Shown here: one piece after another, positions 28,873 to 36,468 of the stretch
Numbering within the stretch: the first letter of the stretch is position 1
How the letters are laid out: the number at the start of each line of letters is the position of its first letter
Source of the DNA: an uncultured Allomuricauda sp.
GTDB taxonomy: Bacteria; Bacteroidota; Bacteroidia; Flavobacteriales; Flavobacteriaceae
Length of the DNA stretch: 57,392 nt
Reading direction: 5' to 3'
NCBI RefSeq assembly: GCF_947258355.1
Contig: NZ_CAMYIC010000061.1
Location: 1-57,392, forward strand
The notes under the pieces: model-generated
Databases searched by the model: none
What the model saw: the letters and a program-made list of their open reading frames with translations, nothing else
Told to the model about the DNA's origin: nothing
Program-made: the position numbers and the translations under genes

Positions 28873-30177
28873 CTATCTTAATTGTTCGCAATAATTTTTA
28901 TTAACAACTCTATCTCTCATTTTAGCTTTGTCATTAAAGTTTCTAGAAATATTTCTGATTATATCACTATAATTATCAATACCCTCTGCTTTTTTATGAT
29001 AGAAAAGTTTTATAGAAGCACAGTTTTCGTGTTCAAAAATTGTGTTGAGAAGTGTTCTATCAGATATTCCACAAGAATGGCCGAAAATAAAAATTTGAAA
29101 ACTATCACTATTAATATATTCAAGAAGATTTTTATAATTATCAGTTTCTAAATAATTTATTGATTTGATGTTTTCGAGATATTTGTTGTCGTTTAATTTC
29201 TCTATTAATTTATAATCTTCATCTATTTCGTCTCCAAATCCAAAAATCACAGGATTATTGTCTCTACTGTCTATTGTGCCGTGAATATGTATCGATTTGA
29301 CGGAAGAGTATTTCTCATCATTAAATTGATCAAATTCTCTGGGGTTATCATATTTTTTGTCGGTAAAAGTGTAATTGAAATTTAAAAATATTGTTTGGTC
29401 TGGGATCAAGTCAAAATAGTTTGTTGCATAATCTGATTGAAGAAGCTTTTTGATTTCTAAAAATGGTTTTTTTGTGCCAATTCTTTGAATTAATCTTCTG
29501 TTGTACTCATTTAAATCATCCATTGTAATCTCTCCGCGAACGAGAGCCTCTAGGTCTTTCTTTATGAGGTTGTACTCAATTTCTGCTTTATGGTTGAGTG
29601 ACGATTCCGAAAAGTCTTTGAGTTTAAAAGGTTGATAAATTTTATAACCTATAATATTTTTTGTTTTTGAAAAGATTGAATCTAAATTTTCATTAAATTT
29701 TGATTCTACTTTTTTTAAATACTCTATCAGCTTGTGTTTGACTTTTTCAAAATCTGAATTTAATCTCTCAACATCAGAGCCATATGCAGATGAAATATGA
29801 TTGTTAAATGTACTTTTTAATAATGAATAATATTCGTTTTCAACATCAACCCAGTTTTGTATATAAGATTTGTCCGAAATTATTCTAAAGAATTCATTCT
29901 TAAATGAAAGAGCAATATTTTGTGATTTTAAGTTAGTTAATAAATCTTCAAAATTTGTTGCTTCAATCTTGGTTGGTCCACCCCATGGACCGTAAATCCC
30001 ATCTACTTTAATTTCTTCATTTTCAAAGGTCGTTCCTTGGTCTGTGATATTTTTATTAGAGGTACTTTGTAATTTTATGATTATGTTTTTCCAATAATCT
30101 TTTAAAAAATCATTATAGCTGGTACACATTCCGTGTGCTAAATCAAAACCATTTCCTATAAGTATTATTCTATTCAT
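28873..30177 (-). CDS. AbiH-family abortive infection protein
   Basis: The 434-aa protein has the AbiH signature at the N-terminus, ILIGNGFDLAHGMCTSYNDF (residues 5-24), and the C-terminal block IFGHSCGISDRTLL that the family carries as GHS-x3-D. Between them lies a charged helical region. AbiH was described as a phage abortive-infection factor in Lactococcus; the mechanism is not well established, and the Gly-rich N-terminal motif looks like a nucleotide-binding loop. The gene is AT-rich, with codon use unlike its neighbours such as hemL, which points to transfer. It lies last in a same-strand run of three genes. Confidence 0.87.
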   Translation of the reverse strand: MNRIILIGNGFDLAHGMCTSYNDFLKDYWKNIIIKLQSTSNKNITDQGTTFENEEIKVDGIYGPWGGPTKIEATNFEDLLTNLKSQNIALSFKNEFFRIISDKSYIQNWVDVENEYYSLLKSTFNNHISSAYGSDVERLNSDFEKVKHKLIEYLKKVESKFNENLDSIFSKTKNIIGYKIYQPFKLKDFSESSLNHKAEIEYNLIKKDLEALVRGEITMDDLNEYNRRLIQRIGTKKPFLEIKKLLQSDYATNYFDLIPDQTIFLNFNYTFTDKKYDNPREFDQFNDEKYSSVKSIHIHGTIDSRDNNPVIFGFGDEIDEDYKLIEKLNDNKYLENIKSINYLETDNYKNLLEYINSDSFQIFIFGHSCGISDRTLLNTIFEHENCASIKLFYHKKAEGIDNYSDIIRNISRNFNDKAKMRDRVVNKNYCEQLR

Positions 30178-30270
30178 CTAATACCTCAATTGTTTGTTCA
30201 ACTTGTTGTCACGGTCTGGCTATGCGCAGTGTCCTGAAGGGCATTGCGTATAGGTTTTATTAGGCACATT
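30178..30270 (-). repeat. Palindromic spacer between the ATPase and abiH
   Basis: This 93-base gap carries a hairpin of CGCAGTG/CATTGCG type (about 30224-30248) and the + strand motif ACGGTCTGGCTATG (30211-30224). The same motif with one extra base occurs in the next spacer (32289-32303). It also has GCCTAA-like ends. Confidence 0.5.
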
Positions 30271-32247
30271 TTAATACTCATCGTACTTTGATTTTTGGTC
30301 GAGCTGAGCTTGATCATAATCATTAAGAAGTTGAATTAATTCACTTAGCACTATAAGATCCATTTCTTTCTGTTCAGTTTGGAGGTTTGTCATACTATGT
30401 GTAACCCCGTGGTACTGTCTTTCAGATAGATTGTCTTCATCTAAAATTGACGTTATATGGAAATTATCCATGTACTGAGATCCAGTTTCCCACGCTACTA
30501 CTAGCCCTATGTCGTTAGAGTTTTTTGTGCCGTCACTTATGTCTTCCATAAGACCATCTAAGGAAAACTTATATTCTAAAATATCGGGATGTGAGGCAAA
30601 TGGCAGATCATCTGAATCTATGTTATCTTCAAGAATTCCTAAAGGGTTGTTGTCTCTATCGTAGATGTGATGTTCAGTTGGTTCTTCAATCTTGATTCGA
30701 TACAGGCCATCATAAGTAAATCTTTCATTAGTCGACATTATACTCACTCCCCGAATTACACCTCCAGCAATGAGTTGGTTAAATAAAGCAATTACATCTT
30801 GCTCTCTAGTCGGTTCAGATGTTAAGGATATCTTCTTTGTCGGAAGAAAGAAGTTGTCATGAGTAAGTTGAAGAGGGTGGTCTTTCTCATGATTCTTGAT
30901 TAATTCTTTCCAATCATCAACTTTCTTTTTTCTCTTAATGTCTGTAGGAGCTCCACTGTTAGGTCTCATCGAGGACTTGAATTTGTTTAAGTAGTTGCTT
31001 ACAATCTTTTCTGATATTGATTTGCAGAAATCAACAATGTCCTTGTGAAATCCTTTGCGTCCCAGGTCTGCGCTACAATTTTCAAAATTAATTAAAAAAT
31101 GAACTTGGTTCTGTCGACCTTGATAACGTTGTAATGGAATTTGATAGATTTCTCCCTGGGGCATATCATTTGCTGAGATTTGAAAACCGCCTGAAAATAT
31201 TTTATAACCCTCTCTAAGGTTTAATGATTCGTTGAACGAAGAGAAAAGTTTTGCAGTATATGTGTAGCCACAATATATTTTTGGTGTGTAGAGCTCAATA
31301 ATTCTCTTTTCGTCTTCATCAATCTTGATTAAATCCATTAACTCATCCGAACTCCATTTTTCATAGATGCAGTCAAAATTCTTTAAAGATGATGGTAGTT
31401 TTGAACCAATGCCTTTTTTTTCAAAGAAGTTTGAAACCTTCTTATCTAAATCCTTAATAGATATTGACCTTTTCACTCCTGGCAAATCTTGAATCCACAA
31501 ATATCCAGTCCCTTCATTTAAAATCTCGTCGGATTTACCATTTTTACCAATGACCTTAAGATATACCTTGATGTCATTGTGTTTTTCATACGAGCCAATC
31601 CCCGTTTTTATTCTGAGGATATTAAACCAAGACTTTGCACTTGAAGTCCCTATCCATTTTAGGTCCCTAGGATGGGTTGTAGAATCGAACTGTAGAGTAA
31701 TTGAGACGCCTTTATCTACGTTTTTGAAGTTGCTATCCTCAGGTGGACTGGAATCGTGAATAACTTCTGGATTACCAGATGGGTTTTCATCGGTTAACCA
31801 TTTTCGTGAATTAAGCATTTTACCGATGGTTGAAAAACCATCACTTTTAGTGCATACCTGAATATAATTGAATCCATAACCTAGATATGTGGCTCCTACA
31901 CCTTTATGTCCTCTTGTTTTTCCATCCTGACTTTTAAAAGAGAAGAATGGTACGAGAAATTGGTTGAATTGCTGTTTATTCAGACCAACACCATTGTCAG
32001 TAACAGTAAGTTTTTGGCTTTGAATATCAACAGTGACCCAAATTGAAGGTTCATAATCTTTACCTTCATTCGTTTTTCTTGTTTCGATGGAGTCCAGAGA
32101 GTTCTGTATTAATTCTGCGAATGGATCATACCAACCTACATAAGATCCTAAAATTTCACGAATCTCACGTTTAAGAGCTCTAGCAGCAACTTCTGTCTCG
32201 GCTGTTGACTTATATTTTAGGGGGTCAAATGGTTCAAAATCTATCAT
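30271..32247 (-). CDS. GHKL (MORC/Hsp90-like) ATPase, probable C-terminal nuclease domain
   Basis: The protein is 658 aa. The N-terminal GHKL ATPase fold is clear: the N-box ELIQNSLDS (45-53, catalytic-type Glu and Asn), the Mg/ATP-lid motif DNGVG (84-88), and GHKGVGATYLGYG (113-125). A transducer-like middle region follows. The C-terminal part (about 490-600) shows YDG (D513), LEYK (E558 and K560) and then a DIGLVVAWE strand (579-587). I read this as a PD-(D/E)xK-like core, by analogy with prokaryotic MORC-like ATPases linked to restriction systems; that part is inference. No membrane segment. AT-rich, probably acquired. It lies between the coiled-coil gene and abiH, all in one direction. 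Confidence 0.8.
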   Translation of the reverse strand: MIDFEPFDPLKYKSTAETEVAARALKREIREILGSYVGWYDPFAELIQNSLDSIETRKTNEGKDYEPSIWVTVDIQSQKLTVTDNGVGLNKQQFNQFLVPFFSFKSQDGKTRGHKGVGATYLGYGFNYIQVCTKSDGFSTIGKMLNSRKWLTDENPSGNPEVIHDSSPPEDSNFKNVDKGVSITLQFDSTTHPRDLKWIGTSSAKSWFNILRIKTGIGSYEKHNDIKVYLKVIGKNGKSDEILNEGTGYLWIQDLPGVKRSISIKDLDKKVSNFFEKKGIGSKLPSSLKNFDCIYEKWSSDELMDLIKIDEDEKRIIELYTPKIYCGYTYTAKLFSSFNESLNLREGYKIFSGGFQISANDMPQGEIYQIPLQRYQGRQNQVHFLINFENCSADLGRKGFHKDIVDFCKSISEKIVSNYLNKFKSSMRPNSGAPTDIKRKKKVDDWKELIKNHEKDHPLQLTHDNFFLPTKKISLTSEPTREQDVIALFNQLIAGGVIRGVSIMSTNERFTYDGLYRIKIEEPTEHHIYDRDNNPLGILEDNIDSDDLPFASHPDILEYKFSLDGLMEDISDGTKNSNDIGLVVAWETGSQYMDNFHITSILDEDNLSERQYHGVTHSMTNLQTEQKEMDLIVLSELIQLLNDYDQAQLDQKSKYDEY

Positions 32248-32426
32248 AGTTTTTAATTTATTCTTTGGCTTCCAATTAATTGTGCCTAACGGTCTCGGCT
32301 ATGAGTAGTTGCGTGGTTTAGCACTTAACTTTGCAAGTACACACCAAGCTGAAAATCCGAGAGGATTTTCAGAAGTAGGCGAGAACGGCGCCATTACTTA
32401 TAGGAGCCATTGTTACCTGCTGGCTT
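32248..32426 (-). repeat. Palindromic spacer with attC-like end, upstream of the ATPase
   Basis: This 179-base spacer contains a perfect 10-bp stem CTGAAAATCC/GGATTTTCAG with a 4-nt loop (32349-32372). Read on the minus strand it ends in CGTTAGGCACAA, which fits the integron core GTTRRRY. GTTACCTGC (32412-32420, + strand) is matched by its reverse complement GCAGGTAAC at 33533-33541, so the pair brackets the coiled-coil gene. Confidence 0.55.
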
Positions 32427-33509
32427 TTATTTTTTTTCGGGTAGTTTTAAAATCGATTCCCCACCTGCATCTAAAAATTCAATTTTTCTTGCACTTTCTT
32501 GAATTGACTTTATCATTTCTGCATTTTGTTGGTATTCAGCTGTTGGCTCTTCTTCCTCTTCTGGTTCAGGAAGTGGCTCAACTCTAATTTCTATATTAAA
32601 TCCTTTGTCAATTCGATTTGCAAGTTTGTTCAAAGAAATGGTCAGTCCATTTTGCAATTCATTTTTCCGTCCATTATCTCCATTATAATGTTCGTCCATT
32701 ACTTCTTTAACTATAGCCTTAATTTCGTCTTTCATCATTCCGTTTGCGTGAGTTTCGATAGACTTTGTTTTCGCAGCTGGAATTCCTTTGTCTTTTAATT
32801 GATTTCTTAATTGCTTAATTTCTAAAATGCCCTTATAAATATTTAAAATTCTTTCTGTTGCATTTGATAGGACATCTGCCACTTGAAGTCCGATAATTAC
32901 ATACAAAAGGAAATCACTTGATGAAATGGTTTTTACTTTGTATTCCTGTTTTTCTCCAGTTACAGCTTCTGAAATGTTATTTAAAATAAAATTCAGTTCG
33001 GCTATTTCATTTTTCAACTCGGAAAGCTTGTTTTCGACAAATTCTCTTGGAATTGTGTAACCAAGTTCACATTGTCCTGCATCCAAATCTTCTTCTTCAA
33101 TTCCTAAAGCTTCAAAACCAGTTAGAGTGTTTTTGATTGCGGTTTGAAAAGTCTGTAAATCGTTGAAAATTTGTTTGATTTCTTCTAACGCATTTGCAGG
33201 TGTAATTGAATTTGTAGCAAGTATATTCTCTATTTTTTGCTTTAATGGGACTCCAAGTTCAATTTCTCCGCTTATCTCTGAAATTATTTCTTTCCAACTT
33301 GGTGAATAATCATTGTAGTTTGATGACTCAAGTGCCATATAAAGTTTTTTTAAACTGTTAACCAAATTTGTTTGATGCGAAGGCTGGTTTGGTTGGTTGA
33401 CTTGATTTTGAAGATGGTCTCTTACTTGCTGTAAAAGCGTGACAATCTTGTCAGTCTTTAATTCCTCATCAAGGTCAATTAAAATTCGGTGTAATCTTTC
33501 TACATTCAT
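32427..33509 (-). CDS. Coiled-coil protein of unknown function in the accessory island
   Basis: The protein is 360 aa; I do not recognise the family. It is largely helical. There is a Leu-rich N-terminal helix with a Gln/Asn/Pro linker (about residues 33-46), a region with long helices (about 115-180), one hydrophobic stretch (about 200-215, DFLLYVIIGLQVADVL) that could be a membrane or core helix, then a charged coiled coil (215-290). Near residue 318 is a run of acidic residues (LPEPEEEEEP). There is no signal peptide and no catalytic motif that I can see. It is the first gene of the same-strand trio with the GHKL ATPase and AbiH, so it may act as sensor or adaptor; this is inference only. 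Confidence 0.75.
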   Translation of the reverse strand: MNVERLHRILIDLDEELKTDKIVTLLQQVRDHLQNQVNQPNQPSHQTNLVNSLKKLYMALESSNYNDYSPSWKEIISEISGEIELGVPLKQKIENILATNSITPANALEEIKQIFNDLQTFQTAIKNTLTGFEALGIEEEDLDAGQCELGYTIPREFVENKLSELKNEIAELNFILNNISEAVTGEKQEYKVKTISSSDFLLYVIIGLQVADVLSNATERILNIYKGILEIKQLRNQLKDKGIPAAKTKSIETHANGMMKDEIKAIVKEVMDEHYNGDNGRKNELQNGLTISLNKLANRIDKGFNIEIRVEPLPEPEEEEEPTAEYQQNAEMIKSIQESARKIEFLDAGGESILKLPEKK

Positions 33510-33870
33510 TTATTATTTGGTTTTTTCAGCTTGCAGGTAACTTTAATATATACGCATAACACCTAAGCATATACTCTCATAAGAGTAGGAGTCGCACCAG
33601 TTTTATAATCGTATCCAAAGTATAAATATGTTCCATTAAGTTATGGGGGAGGGGCTGTTCAGCAAATTAGCAAGAAGCTATTAAACAGCGTTGTGCAAAA
33701 ACCTTAAAAAAACTGGGGGTTTTCCATAAATACGAAGTGTAAAGTCGGAAGTACGAAGGCAATTCAGTTGACAATTAACAATTAAGAATGGGAGAAGGGT
33801 TAAGGGTAAAAGGTAAATGGATAAGGGGGGAGATAAAAGAAAAAAGCGGAGCATACGCCCCGCCTAATTT
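33510..33870. other. Intergenic region with cassette-like remnants
   Basis: No gene is seen in these 361 bases. They hold GCAGGTAAC (33533-33541), a short palindrome around CTCTCATAAGAG (about 33574-33585), AACAGCGTTGTGCAAAAACC (33681-33700), and a short GGGTAAA-like tract (33797-33830) related to the heptamer repeat at 34891. Confidence 0.6.
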
Positions 33871-34284
33871 TTATTCTTCAAACGTAATGTCTATGCTTAG
33901 ATACTTTTTATAACCAAAGGTGGGGAAGTAACAAAGCACACCAAAGTAAGCTATTCCCATAACCTTAGCTACATCGTTCCAAATGCCTATGTCTTGCTCG
34001 GTAAAGGAGATTAGAATAAATATGAGGATCAAAAACGGAATTACAATAATTATGAACCAATTATTTATAGCAGTGCCTACCGTAATTTTAGTTTTCAAAC
34101 CTTTCTTCAATAGTATTTTTGACGATTTAAAGTAGAGGTATTTAAGCTGAAAAATTGCATATTCTTCCTTTGGACTTAGCTCAATCTCTTCACCGGCTTT
34201 AATATAACCTTCTTTATTATCCAGCACATAGGTGAAAGGCATGAACCTATCTATTAAATCCTTTTTTCGTTTTAGATGTATCAT
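33871..34284 (-). CDS. Small membrane protein of unknown function
   Basis: The protein is 137 aa when read from the ATG at 34284; the longer frame adds 15 hydrophobic residues with no clear purpose. An N-terminal soluble part (about 1-80) contains AGEEIELSPKEEY. Two hydrophobic helices follow (about 81-101 and 110-126), then a short tail. I recognise no family. It follows a 31-residue membrane peptide gene and a lipoprotein gene on the same strand, so the three could form an operon. Confidence 0.65.
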   Translation of the reverse strand: MIHLKRKKDLIDRFMPFTYVLDNKEGYIKAGEEIELSPKEEYAIFQLKYLYFKSSKILLKKGLKTKITVGTAINNWFIIIVIPFLILIFILISFTEQDIGIWNDVAKVMGIAYFGVLCYFPTFGYKKYLSIDITFEE

Positions 34285-34348
34285 ACATATTGTTTTAATA
34301 AGTATGAGGTTGAATTGGAAATTAAACATTGGGTGGTATCATCCAATC

Positions 34349-34444
34349 TTAATACAATAGGATTTTTAAGAAAAGTAGGATAAATAAAACTAAAGCAAGG
34401 CCTATTCCGGTCAGTTTCTTTTTTTTGGTGTTTAAGAGCTTCAT
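34349..34444 (-). CDS. 31-residue membrane peptide
   Basis: A short open frame beginning MKLLNTKKKKLTG, followed by one hydrophobic helix (residues 13-31, rich in Leu and Ile) ending LLY. The basic N-terminus and single helix match a small single-pass protein with the N-terminus inside. It sits between two same-strand genes in a gap of 185 bases. The composition makes it plausible, but nothing proves translation. Confidence 0.5.
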   Translation of the reverse strand: MKLLNTKKKKLTGIGLALVLFILLFLKILLY

Positions 34445-34469
34445 AAGTTTAATTTGTTTGTTTTGGGAA

Positions 34470-34781
34470 TTATGGGGTTGTGATGATAAGCAATTGCTTG
34501 TTGGCCAGGGTATCGCTTTCTACTTTTAATGTATAGTTGGGGTTTATGGTGTCCAAAATAGTCGGCAACTCGGCAAAGGGGTATTCTTTTGCATTTACCA
34601 GTATTTTTTGTTCCATTCCTGTACTCCTACGTAGCATGCTTTTTAGGGCTGCATTTTGGGTTGCATATTCTTGGGCGGGCAATTCCCTTCCTGTAATCTT
34701 ACCTTTGCGGTACGGTCCGCAGGCTGTAAGGGTGATTACGGCCAAAAGCAACAGCGTAAATATTTTATATACTGGTCTCAT
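34470..34781 (-). CDS. Small lipoprotein of unknown function
   Basis: A 103-aa lipoprotein with a signal peptide ending AVITLTAC (Cys at residue 21) followed by GPYRKGK. The mature part has a helix with ATQNAALKSMLRR and a C-terminal beta segment LPTILDTINPNYTLKVESD. The second half slightly resembles secretin/TonB short N-terminal domains, but I would not assign it. It is probably the first gene of the unit that runs to 33871. Confidence 0.7.
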   Translation of the reverse strand: MRPVYKIFTLLLLAVITLTACGPYRKGKITGRELPAQEYATQNAALKSMLRRSTGMEQKILVNAKEYPFAELPTILDTINPNYTLKVESDTLANKQLLIITTP

Positions 34782-34890
34782 ACCTTAGGATTGGGTCAAC
34801 TTGCCATTATCGGTACTTCATTGTCAGCCAGGGATAAAAGTAATGTATATTTTCTTCAAAATACGAAGTTTAATTTAAAAGGGGGGGAAA

Positions 34891-35009
34891 GGGTGAAGGG
34901 TAATGGGTAGAGGGTAAAGGGTAAAGGGTAGAGGGTAAAGGGTAAAGGGTAAAAGGTAAAGGGTAAAAGGTAAAGGGTAAAAGGTAAAAGGTAAAGGGTA
35001 AAAGGTAAT
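34891..35009 (+). repeat. Heptamer tandem repeat (GGGTAAA)17
   Basis: Seventeen consecutive 7-nt units, GGGTAAA with the variants AGGTAAA, GGGTAGA, GGGTGAA, GGGTAAT and AGGTAAT. The last unit reaches the first base of the ArsC-like gene stop codon, so the tract forms the 3' flank of that gene, transcribed as TTTACCC units. Confidence 0.95.
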
Positions 35010-35413
35010 TAGTGTTGGTCTTCTTCTTCCAGAAACACCAGTACCTCCGATGGGGTGTCAATTTGCACTGATTTTTCCCCATGCACTAAAATGGGTTGGG
35101 TCACTACTTTGGGATTGTTCTCCAGTACCTTGAGCCAATCTTCCTCGCTTTTAAGGTTGTGGGTCTTGCCGTAGTCGTTTATAAAATCGGGGTGTTCGGT
35201 GTTGATCAATTCCTTTATGGGCTTGCCCAATCGTTCGGCAAGTTCGGTCCATTGGGTGCCGGTCACCTTGGTTTTGGACAAATCTATGGCCAATACTTTG
35301 TTTTGGGAGGATTGCACATAGGCCAAGGTCTGCATGCCTTTATTGGTTTCGGCATTGTAGTAAAGGTTTATTTCTCGGTTGTCGGTTGCTATGGTTCCCA
35401 TGTTGTGCTTCAT
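35009..35413 (-). CDS. ArsC/Spx-like thioredoxin-fold protein lacking the catalytic Cys
   Basis: The 134-aa protein aligns by eye with the arsenate reductase (ArsC/Spx) family: an initial strand NLYYN, LAYVQSS helix, a TQWTELAERLGKPIKELIN block, and NPKVVTQPILVHGEK, which corresponds to the family NP.l..RPIv. In ArsC the loop is N-P-x-C-S-K-S, and here it reads NAETNKG, so the catalytic Cys is a Thr. The protein contains no Cys at all. It is therefore unlikely to reduce arsenate, and a regulatory or structural role is more probable. The true start may be the second Met (residue 5). Confidence 0.82.
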   Translation of the reverse strand: MKHNMGTIATDNREINLYYNAETNKGMQTLAYVQSSQNKVLAIDLSKTKVTGTQWTELAERLGKPIKELINTEHPDFINDYGKTHNLKSEEDWLKVLENNPKVVTQPILVHGEKSVQIDTPSEVLVFLEEEDQH

Positions 35414-35495
35414 TATAATTTCGTTGCGGTAAACTATGTTTTTTTAGGCGCGGGACTTAACGCTATCCAATTTTTTTGTGTCGTAAAACAACAAA

Positions 35496-35518
35496 AAAGC
35501 GGGACAATGCCCCGCTTT
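35496..35518 (-). terminator. Minus-strand terminator, probably of the SatD-DUF3307 unit
   Basis: On the minus strand the stem AAAGCGGG/CCCGCTTT with a 7-nt loop is followed by a T-rich run. The motif TTGAGTTAGTT (35536 to 35526) precedes it by 7 nt. It lies 218 bases downstream of the DUF3307 stop. Confidence 0.75.
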
Positions 35519-35635
35519 CCACTTAAACTAACTCAATAAGGTACAACGAACAAAAAAGGTCTGTTTGGAAACCTCTTTAGGTATTGCCTTTTAAATATAA
35601 TCAATTTATAACAATTCTAAATAATATTTTTTGGT

Positions 35636-35738
35636 TATTTTTGTGTTGCTATAGTGCTACATAGCCATAAGTACAAAGTGTTTTTAATACAGTAGATTTT
35701 TTATTCGGAGAAAGCCGTCCCTTTGGGACGGTTTTTTT
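35636..35738 (+). ncRNA. Candidate small RNA
   Basis: TATTTTTG (35636-35643) fits a -7 box, and a strong + strand terminator follows 71 nt later, yet no + strand gene lies between hemL (7 kb upstream) and here. A predicted RNA of about 90 nt would run antisense to the 3' flank of the DUF3307 gene. The -33 box is poor. Confidence 0.3.
35715..35738 (+). terminator. Intrinsic terminator, + strand
   Basis: The stem CCGTCCC/GGGACGG with a TTT loop is followed by seven T on the + strand. On the minus strand the trailing run is weaker (CTTTCT). The last bases overlap the DUF3307 stop codon. Confidence 0.75.
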
Positions 35739-36468
35739 ATGGGGCCAGTTGGTCCGCCAAAAAAAGGTACAGCATACCCGAAAGTATGGCCAGTCCAAAA
35801 CTCAATAGCGTGCCGATGAGCACATATTCGGTGAGTTTTCGGTTTTTGCCCTTGTTGAGGTCTCCAAAACGGAACACCGATTTTGCGGCAATGAGCAATC
35901 CAATGGCGGCCCATTGTTGCATAAGTATAAACCCAAATACAAAAAGGCGCTCCAGCATACCGATGTAGGTGCCTGCGTTTTTAAGGGAACCTCCTTCGCC
36001 GGGTTCGTCGCTTTTGGCCACTTCATCAATATATGGTGCCAACAACATGCGCATAATAATCCCGGATACATAGGTCACAAAGGCCAAAAATGTGATCAGA
36101 AGCAAGGTCTTGTCCGTGAACAAAGCGGCGAAATCCAAGGAAAAAGGGAAAATGGCATACAAAACACCGCCCAAGACCAGTAGGTGTAGCACTTGGTCCA
36201 CCACAAAGAGCCAGCGGTAATTTTTAGGATTGGTGAGCGATAGTTTGCCCAAATCGATGAGGTAATGGGTCACCACAATAATGGCGATTGCACCCAAATG
36301 CTGGAATTGCAATAGGAGCAAAAGGGCCAAAGCGTGCACCCCAATATGAAAGTAGAGGTATTTGGACCTGCCCTTGTTTTTTAGTTTGTCTTCCACCCAA
36401 TGTGCGGGCTGTAGTACAAAATCCCCTATAAAATGGGCAAGTATCAATTTTAGGGCTAAAAGCATCAT
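35737..36468 (-). CDS. DUF3307 membrane protein
   Basis: A 243-aa integral membrane protein of the DUF3307 family. The family motif LILAHFIGDFVLQPAHWVE lies at residues 7-25. About six further hydrophobic helices follow, with HYLIDLGKL near residue 85. It overlaps the SatD gene by four bases (ATGA), and this pairing occurs in many bacteria. Function is unknown; the SatD link suggests a genome-maintenance or stress context. Confidence 0.92.
   Translation of the reverse strand: MMLLALKLILAHFIGDFVLQPAHWVEDKLKNKGRSKYLYFHIGVHALALLLLLQFQHLGAIAIIVVTHYLIDLGKLSLTNPKNYRWLFVVDQVLHLLVLGGVLYAIFPFSLDFAALFTDKTLLLITFLAFVTYVSGIIMRMLLAPYIDEVAKSDEPGEGGSLKNAGTYIGMLERLFVFGFILMQQWAAIGLLIAAKSVFRFGDLNKGKNRKLTEYVLIGTLLSFGLAILSGMLYLFLADQLAP

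Noticed and set aside
33791..33830. Possible start of a second heptamer array
   Set aside because: Only a few imperfect units; noted with the gap but not called as a separate repeat.
34870..35082. 70-codon frame of Leu-Pro-Phe/Tyr repeats
   Set aside because: It is only the translation of the heptamer tract on the minus strand.
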